Assembly (NCBI GenBank): GCA_964572475.1
Contig: CAZNEZ010000003.1
Coordinates: 1 to 64,000, forward strand
Source: CAZNEZ01 sp964572475
GTDB taxonomy: Bacteria > Bacillota > Clostridia > Lachnospirales > Lachnospiraceae
DNA length: 64,000 nt
Direction: 5' to 3'
The translations under genes and the position numbers were made by a program. This document shows, piece by piece, positions 59,602-64,000 of this stretch (its first letter is position 1; each line of letters opens with the position of its first letter). Under the pieces are notes generated by a model. It was given only the letters and a program-made list of their open reading frames with translations, did not search any database and was not told the DNA's origin.

Positions 59602-60879
59602 ATGAATATTCTTATTAAGAATGGAAGAGTAATTAATCCTGCAACACATTTTGATGATATAGCAGATGTATATGTGGTTGATGGCAAGGTAGAACTTATT
59701 GATACAGATATTACAAAGGACGCAGATACAGTTATAGAGGCAGGAGGCTGCTTTGTTATGCCTGGATTTATAGACTTACATGTTCATTTAAGGGAACCAG
59801 GATTTGAATATAAAGAGACAATAAAAACTGGTGCAATGGCGGCAGCAAGGGGCGGGTATACAAGCATATGTCCAATGCCTAATACTAAGCCTGCAACAGA
59901 TTCGCCTGAGATGATAAAGCTTATAACAGATAAAGCTGCTAAGGAAGCTGTGGTTAATGTACTGCCTGTAGGTGCTGTTACTATAGGACAGGCTGGTAAT
60001 GAAGTTACTGATATAGTGGGAATGAAGGCAGCAGGAGCGTATGCAATTAGTGAAGATGGTAAATCAGTAATGAACTCTGAACTTTACAAGGAAGCTATGG
60101 TACAGGCCGCAAGTGCTAATGTACCAGTATTTGCACATTGCGAGGATAAAAATCTTGTGAATGGCGGTGTAATTAATGCCGGTAAAAAGTCAGAGGAATT
60201 TGGTGTTAATGGAATAAGCAATGCCGTAGAAGATATTATTACAGCAAGAGATATTCTTCTTGCAAAGGAGACAGGAGTTAAACTTCATTTATGCCATTGT
60301 TCTACTAAGGATAGCGTGAAGATGATTAAGCTTGCTAAAGAAGATGGAGTTCGAGTTACAGGAGAAGTTTGCCCACATCATTTTGCATTGTCAGAAGCAG
60401 ATATGAATGTAGCAGATTCTAATTATAAGATGAATCCACCACTTAGAAAAGAAGAAGATGTACTCGCTCTTAAGAGAGGACTTATGAATAATATTATGGA
60501 TGTTATATCTACAGATCATGCACCTCATAGTGAAGAAGAAAAGAAAAAGAGCATAGAAGAAGCACCATTTGGTATAGTTGGATTAGAGACAGCAGCATCA
60601 CTTACTTATACAGTATTAGTAGAAGGTGGATATCTTACACCGATGCAGATGGCTGAGAAGATGAGCTATAATCCAGCAAAAGTACTTGAGATAGATAAAG
60701 GTAATATTCAGAAGGGTAAGATAGCTGATATAGTCGTATTTGATCCTAATGAAGAATATGTTATAAATGTAGACGAATTTGCATCTAAAGGAAAAAATAC
60801 TCCATTTGGCGGAATGAAAGTCAAAGGAAGAGTTAAATATACAATGGTTTCAGGTAATATAGTATTTACCGACAAATAA
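59602..60879 (+). CDS. pyrC: Dihydroorotase
   Basis: A 425-residue class I dihydroorotase. The metal-binding DLHVHLREPGFEYKETI is near residue 58, EDGKSV near 150 and FAHCEDKNL near 178 follow, then CHCSTKDSV, and the catalytic Asp is in ISTDHAPH. It closes carbamoyl-aspartate to dihydroorotate in pyrimidine synthesis. The start at 59602 follows GAAAGGAAAAGCCG. It is first in the pyrC-F-K-D-E run. carAB and pyrB are not in the window. Confidence 0.96.
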   Translation: MNILIKNGRVINPATHFDDIADVYVVDGKVELIDTDITKDADTVIEAGGCFVMPGFIDLHVHLREPGFEYKETIKTGAMAAARGGYTSICPMPNTKPATDSPEMIKLITDKAAKEAVVNVLPVGAVTIGQAGNEVTDIVGMKAAGAYAISEDGKSVMNSELYKEAMVQAASANVPVFAHCEDKNLVNGGVINAGKKSEEFGVNGISNAVEDIITARDILLAKETGVKLHLCHCSTKDSVKMIKLAKEDGVRVTGEVCPHHFALSEADMNVADSNYKMNPPLRKEEDVLALKRGLMNNIMDVISTDHAPHSEEEKKKSIEEAPFGIVGLETAASLTYTVLVEGGYLTPMQMAEKMSYNPAKVLEIDKGNIQKGKIADIVVFDPNEEYVINVDEFASKGKNTPFGGMKVKGRVKYTMVSGNIVFTDK

Positions 60880-60894
60880 GAAATGGAGATTAAT

Positions 60895-61812
60895 ATGATT
60901 AACAAATTAGTAAAAAAGATTCAGAAACTTAATGCACCTATAGTAGTAGGATTAGATCCAATGCTTAAATATGTTCCAAAACATATTCAAAAGAAAGCAT
61001 ATGCTGAATATGGAGAAACTTTAGATGGTGCAGCAGAAGCTATATGGCAGTTTAATAAAGGAATATTAGATGCAACAGGAGATATTATTCCAGCAGTTAA
61101 ACCACAGATAGCTATGTATGAGCAGTTTGGCGTTCCAGGAATTATAGCATTTAAGAAAACAGTTGATTATGCTAAGTCAAAAGATATAGTAGTAATCGGT
61201 GATGTTAAAAGAGGAGATATTGGCTCAACATCTGAAGCATATGCAATTGGTCATCTTGGAAAAGTTCAGGTTGGAAGTAATAAATTTGCAGGATTTGATG
61301 AAGACTTTGCTACAGTTAATCCATATTTGGGTTCAGATGGTATCAAACCATTTATTGATGTGTGCAAAGAAGAGAATAAGGGTATATTTATCCTTGTAAA
61401 AACATCCAATAAGTCAAGCGGTGAGTTTCAGGATCAGCTGGTAAATGGAAGACCATTATCTGAACTTGTTGGAGAACAGGTTGCTAAATGGGGCGAAGAG
61501 CATATGGGAGAGTCATACAGTTATGTAGGAGCTGTTGTTGGTGCTACATATCCAGAGATGGGCAAGGTATTAAGAAAGGTTATGCCTAAAGCTTATATTC
61601 TGGTACCAGGTTATGGCGCACAGGGAGGAAAAGCAAGTGATTTGAAACCATATTTCAATGAAGATGGACTTGGAGCAATAGTTAACTCATCAAGAGGTAT
61701 TATTGCAGCGTATACTAACGAAAAGTACAGTAATTTTGGAGAAGAAAACTATGCCGATGCTTCAAGACAGGCAGTAGTTGATATGATAGAAGATATAGCA
61801 AGCATATTCTAA
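60895..61812 (+). CDS. pyrF: Orotidine-5'-phosphate decarboxylase (long, type 2)
   Basis: A 305-residue protein of the long PyrF subgroup. The catalytic DVKRGDIGSTSEAYA has the Asp-Lys pair, VVGLDPMLKYVP is near the N-terminus, and LVPGYGAQGGKASDL with SSRGIIAAY bind the phosphate. It converts OMP to UMP. The start is the ATG at 60895, because GGAG lies six bases before it; an in-frame ATG at 60883 overlaps this site. It sits between pyrC and pyrK with 15- and 22-base gaps. Confidence 0.95.
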   Translation: MINKLVKKIQKLNAPIVVGLDPMLKYVPKHIQKKAYAEYGETLDGAAEAIWQFNKGILDATGDIIPAVKPQIAMYEQFGVPGIIAFKKTVDYAKSKDIVVIGDVKRGDIGSTSEAYAIGHLGKVQVGSNKFAGFDEDFATVNPYLGSDGIKPFIDVCKEENKGIFILVKTSNKSSGEFQDQLVNGRPLSELVGEQVAKWGEEHMGESYSYVGAVVGATYPEMGKVLRKVMPKAYILVPGYGAQGGKASDLKPYFNEDGLGAIVNSSRGIIAAYTNEKYSNFGEENYADASRQAVVDMIEDIASIF

Positions 61813-61834
61813 TACTTAAGGCAAAGGAGAACAC

Positions 61835-62611
61835 ATGGCTAATCATTTTAAAGAGACAGTAACTGTAATATCTCAGGAGCAGATAGGCACTGGAATATTC
61901 AGCATGTGGATTAAGACAGATAACATAGCAAAAGAGGCAGTTCCAGGACAGTTTATATCACTATACTGTAATGAGGGCTCAAGAATACTTCCAAGACCTA
62001 TAAGTATCTGTGAGATACAAGGTGATACACTAAGAATAGTGTATAGAGTTGTGGGCAAAGGAACAGATGAGTTTAGCACATATATCAAAGACGATACTAT
62101 TGAGGTTATGGGCCCTCTAGGCAATGGATTTCCATTAGACAGGGCAGCTGGTAAGAATATTTTGCTGGTAGCAGGTGGAATAGGAATCCCTCCAATGGTT
62201 GAGTTAGCTAAACAATTATCAAAGACAGAGAATGTAAATATTGCAGCAGGATATAGAGATGAATTATTTCTGACTGAAGAATTAGAAAAAAATGGTAAAT
62301 TATATATAGCTTCAGAAGATGGAATACATGGAACAAAAGGGAATGTCATTGATGCTATGAATGCAGAAAGATTAAATCCAGATGTAATCTTTGCATGTGG
62401 ACCAACACCTATGCTTAAGGCATTAAAAGCTTATGCAGCCGACAATTCTATCGAGGCGTGGCTTTCGCTTGAAGAAAAAATGGCATGTGGAATAGGTGCA
62501 TGTCTTGCATGTGTATGTAAAAGTAAAGAAAAGGACCATCACACTAATGTTCATAATAAGAGAATCTGTAAAGATGGACCTGTTTTTCTGGCAGAGGAGG
62601 TTGAATTCTAA
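61835..62611 (+). CDS. pyrK: Dihydroorotate dehydrogenase B, electron-transfer subunit
   Basis: A 258-residue protein of the ferredoxin-reductase fold. The FAD-binding RILPRPISIC is near residue 50, the NAD-binding GGIGIPPMVELAKQL near 115, and the 2Fe-2S cysteines are in EEKMACGIGACLACVCK plus the later RICKDGPVF. It passes electrons from PyrD to NAD+. It shares its last base with the pyrD start (TAATG), so the two are coupled, as in Bacillus pyrK-pyrD. Confidence 0.95.
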   Translation: MANHFKETVTVISQEQIGTGIFSMWIKTDNIAKEAVPGQFISLYCNEGSRILPRPISICEIQGDTLRIVYRVVGKGTDEFSTYIKDDTIEVMGPLGNGFPLDRAAGKNILLVAGGIGIPPMVELAKQLSKTENVNIAAGYRDELFLTEELEKNGKLYIASEDGIHGTKGNVIDAMNAERLNPDVIFACGPTPMLKALKAYAADNSIEAWLSLEEKMACGIGACLACVCKSKEKDHHTNVHNKRICKDGPVFLAEEVEF

Positions 62612-63513
62612 TGAATACTAAGATTAATATAGCAGGAGTTGAATTTAAGAACCCAGTAATGGTAGCCTCTGGTACCTTTGGCTCTGGTGAAGAATATAGC
62701 GAATTTGTAGACCTTAGTAAGCTTGGAGCAGTAGTTACCAAAGGGGTAGCCAATATTCCATGGCCAGGTAATCCTACACCCAGAATAGCCGAAACATATG
62801 GTGGAATGCTTAATGCAATTGGTCTTCAGAACCCTGGAATTGATCTTTTTGCAAGCAGAGATATTCCATTTCTTAAAAAATATGATACTAAGATTATTGT
62901 AAATGTATGTGGAAAGTCTACAGAAGATTATTGCGAAGTAGTTGAAAGACTTGGTGATGAAGCTGTAGATATGCTTGAAATCAACATTTCCTGCCCTAAC
63001 GTAAAGGAGGGCGGAATAGCCTTTGGACAGGATCCCAAAGCAGTTGAAGCAATTACTAAAGAGGTTAAGAAGAGAGCTAAGCAGCCAATCATTATGAAGC
63101 TAAGTCCTAATGTTACAGATATTACAGTTATGGCTAAGGCGGCTGAAGCAGGTGGAGCAGATGCTCTTTCACTTATTAATACACTTACAGGAATGAAGAT
63201 AGATATAGACAGACAGAGATTTGCACTTGCGAATAAGACAGGTGGATTATCAGGTCCGGCTATTAAGCCAGTCGCTGTAAGAATGGTTTATCAAGTTGCA
63301 GGTGCAGTATCACTTCCTATTATTGGAATGGGTGGTATAATGAATGCAGATGATGCTATAGAATTTATTTTAGCAGGAGCTACAGGAATATCAGTTGGAA
63401 CAGGCAACTTTACTAATCCTACATTGACAGCAGAGATAGTAAAAGGTATAGAATCATATATGATAAAACACAAAGTAAATGATATTAATGACCTTATTGG
63501 TCTTGTGAAATAA
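62611..63513 (+). CDS. pyrD: Dihydroorotate dehydrogenase B, catalytic subunit
   Basis: A 300-residue class 1B enzyme. The FMN-binding MVASGTFGSGEEYSEF is at the N-terminus, NISCPNVKEGG has the catalytic Cys, and IMKLSPNVTDI, SLINTLTGMKID and the GMGGIMNADDAIEF phosphate site follow. It oxidises dihydroorotate to orotate using PyrK as partner. The start overlaps pyrK by one base, with GGAGG upstream. Confidence 0.96.
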   Translation: MNTKINIAGVEFKNPVMVASGTFGSGEEYSEFVDLSKLGAVVTKGVANIPWPGNPTPRIAETYGGMLNAIGLQNPGIDLFASRDIPFLKKYDTKIIVNVCGKSTEDYCEVVERLGDEAVDMLEINISCPNVKEGGIAFGQDPKAVEAITKEVKKRAKQPIIMKLSPNVTDITVMAKAAEAGGADALSLINTLTGMKIDIDRQRFALANKTGGLSGPAIKPVAVRMVYQVAGAVSLPIIGMGGIMNADDAIEFILAGATGISVGTGNFTNPTLTAEIVKGIESYMIKHKVNDINDLIGLVK

Positions 63514-63547
63514 CTAACGAAGCAGATAACTGCGGAAAGGCATTAAA

Positions 63548-64000
63548 ATGGAACAGTACAAAAAAGAATTTATAGAATTTATGGTAGATTGTGGAGTGTT
63601 AAGATTTGGTGAGTTTACATTAAAAAGTGGTAGAAAATCTCCATTTTTTATGAATGCAGGTGGATATGTTACTGGAAAACAGTTAAAGAAGCTTGGAGAG
63701 TATTACGCCAAAGCAATTCACGATAATTACGGAGATGATTTTGACGTATTATTTGGACCAGCATACAAAGGAATTCCACTGAGTGTAGCTACAACAATGG
63801 CTTATAGCGATTTGTATGGTAAAGAAATCAGATATTGTTCTAATCGTAAAGAAGCAAAGGACCATGGAGATACAGGAATACTTCTTGGAAGTCCAATCAA
63901 AGACGGAGACAGAGTTATTATAATCGAAGATGTCACAACTTCGGGTAAGTCTATAGAAGAGACATTTCCTATTGTTAAAGCTCAAGGTGATGTTACAATT
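63548..64000 (+). CDS. pyrE: Orotate phosphoribosyltransferase (3' end outside window)
   Basis: 151 codons are visible before the window ends, still in frame, so the gene is cut at its 3' end. RFGEFTLKSGRKSPFFMNAG is the PyrE N-terminus, GPAYKGIPLSVATT follows, and the PRPP-binding motif VIIIEDVTTSGKS is intact near residue 128. It joins orotate to PRPP, giving OMP for PyrF. The start ATG at 63548 follows GGAAAGG and lies 34 bases after pyrD. Confidence 0.95.
   Translation, partial: MEQYKKEFIEFMVDCGVLRFGEFTLKSGRKSPFFMNAGGYVTGKQLKKLGEYYAKAIHDNYGDDFDVLFGPAYKGIPLSVATTMAYSDLYGKEIRYCSNRKEAKDHGDTGILLGSPIKDGDRVIIIEDVTTSGKSIEETFPIVKAQGDVTI

Overview
The window is low-GC, gene-dense Firmicute DNA. 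GGAGG-type ribosome binding sites, TTGACA/TATAAT promoters, an M-box riboswitch, a class III fructose-bisphosphatase, DUF5685, and a rhamnose/rhamnogalacturonan gene set together suggest an anaerobic Lachnospiraceae gut bacterium of the pectin-using, Lachnospira-like kind. That assignment is inference from gene content, not from a marker search.

Layout: 1-1311 is the 3' end of a large, probably secreted beta-sandwich protein. 1720-5503 holds small accessory genes (NUDIX hydrolase, histidine phosphatase, a DNRLRE protein facing a 103-aa unknown, patatin lipase, Fe/Mn superoxide dismutase) and a tandem 85-bp repeat. 5635-8858 is a Mg2+ M-box riboswitch, a 31-codon leader ORF and the P-type Mg2+ ATPase mgtA. 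8960-10667 is metNI. 10888-19215 is carbohydrate metabolism: GH43, a truncated rRNA methyltransferase-like gene, fbp and rhaM-rhaB-rhaA-rhaD. 19391-21789 is a flavodoxin followed by a zinc-ribbon / DUF5685 / DnaJ cassette. 21814-26255 carries two unusual signalling proteins: a GGDEF-EAL-LamG fusion and a soluble FeFe-hydrogenase-like chemoreceptor. 26393-36134 holds lysC, an aminopeptidase P, a lipid kinase, rpoD, a cytoplasmic PL11 rhamnogalacturonan lyase and a MATE exporter. 36200-42349 is gltBD behind a promoter with an attenuator-like hairpin, followed by a 175-nt structured RNA candidate. 42634-53085 holds lepB, GNAT, an AEC transporter, an isochorismatase-like/pepF/aguA/aguB set for agmatine use, two small unknowns and a membrane EAL protein. 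53095-55751 is a repeat and tRNA-Gly locus with a 5'-truncated sortase-anchored surface gene. 56026-64000 is a heterodimeric ABC exporter and pyrCFKDE, with pyrE cut by the window end.

Functionally, the PL11 lyase and possibly GH43 would feed oligosaccharides to cytoplasmic rhaMBAD. The fbp gene directly upstream would let the resulting DHAP enter gluconeogenesis. gltBD, lysC, aguAB and the pyr cluster are core nitrogen, amino-acid, polyamine and pyrimidine functions. The least conventional content is the dispersed repeat family with covarying hairpins, the hydrogenase-chemoreceptor fusion, the structured RNA after gltD and the rearranged tRNA-Gly locus. No phage, IS element, CRISPR array or rRNA was seen.
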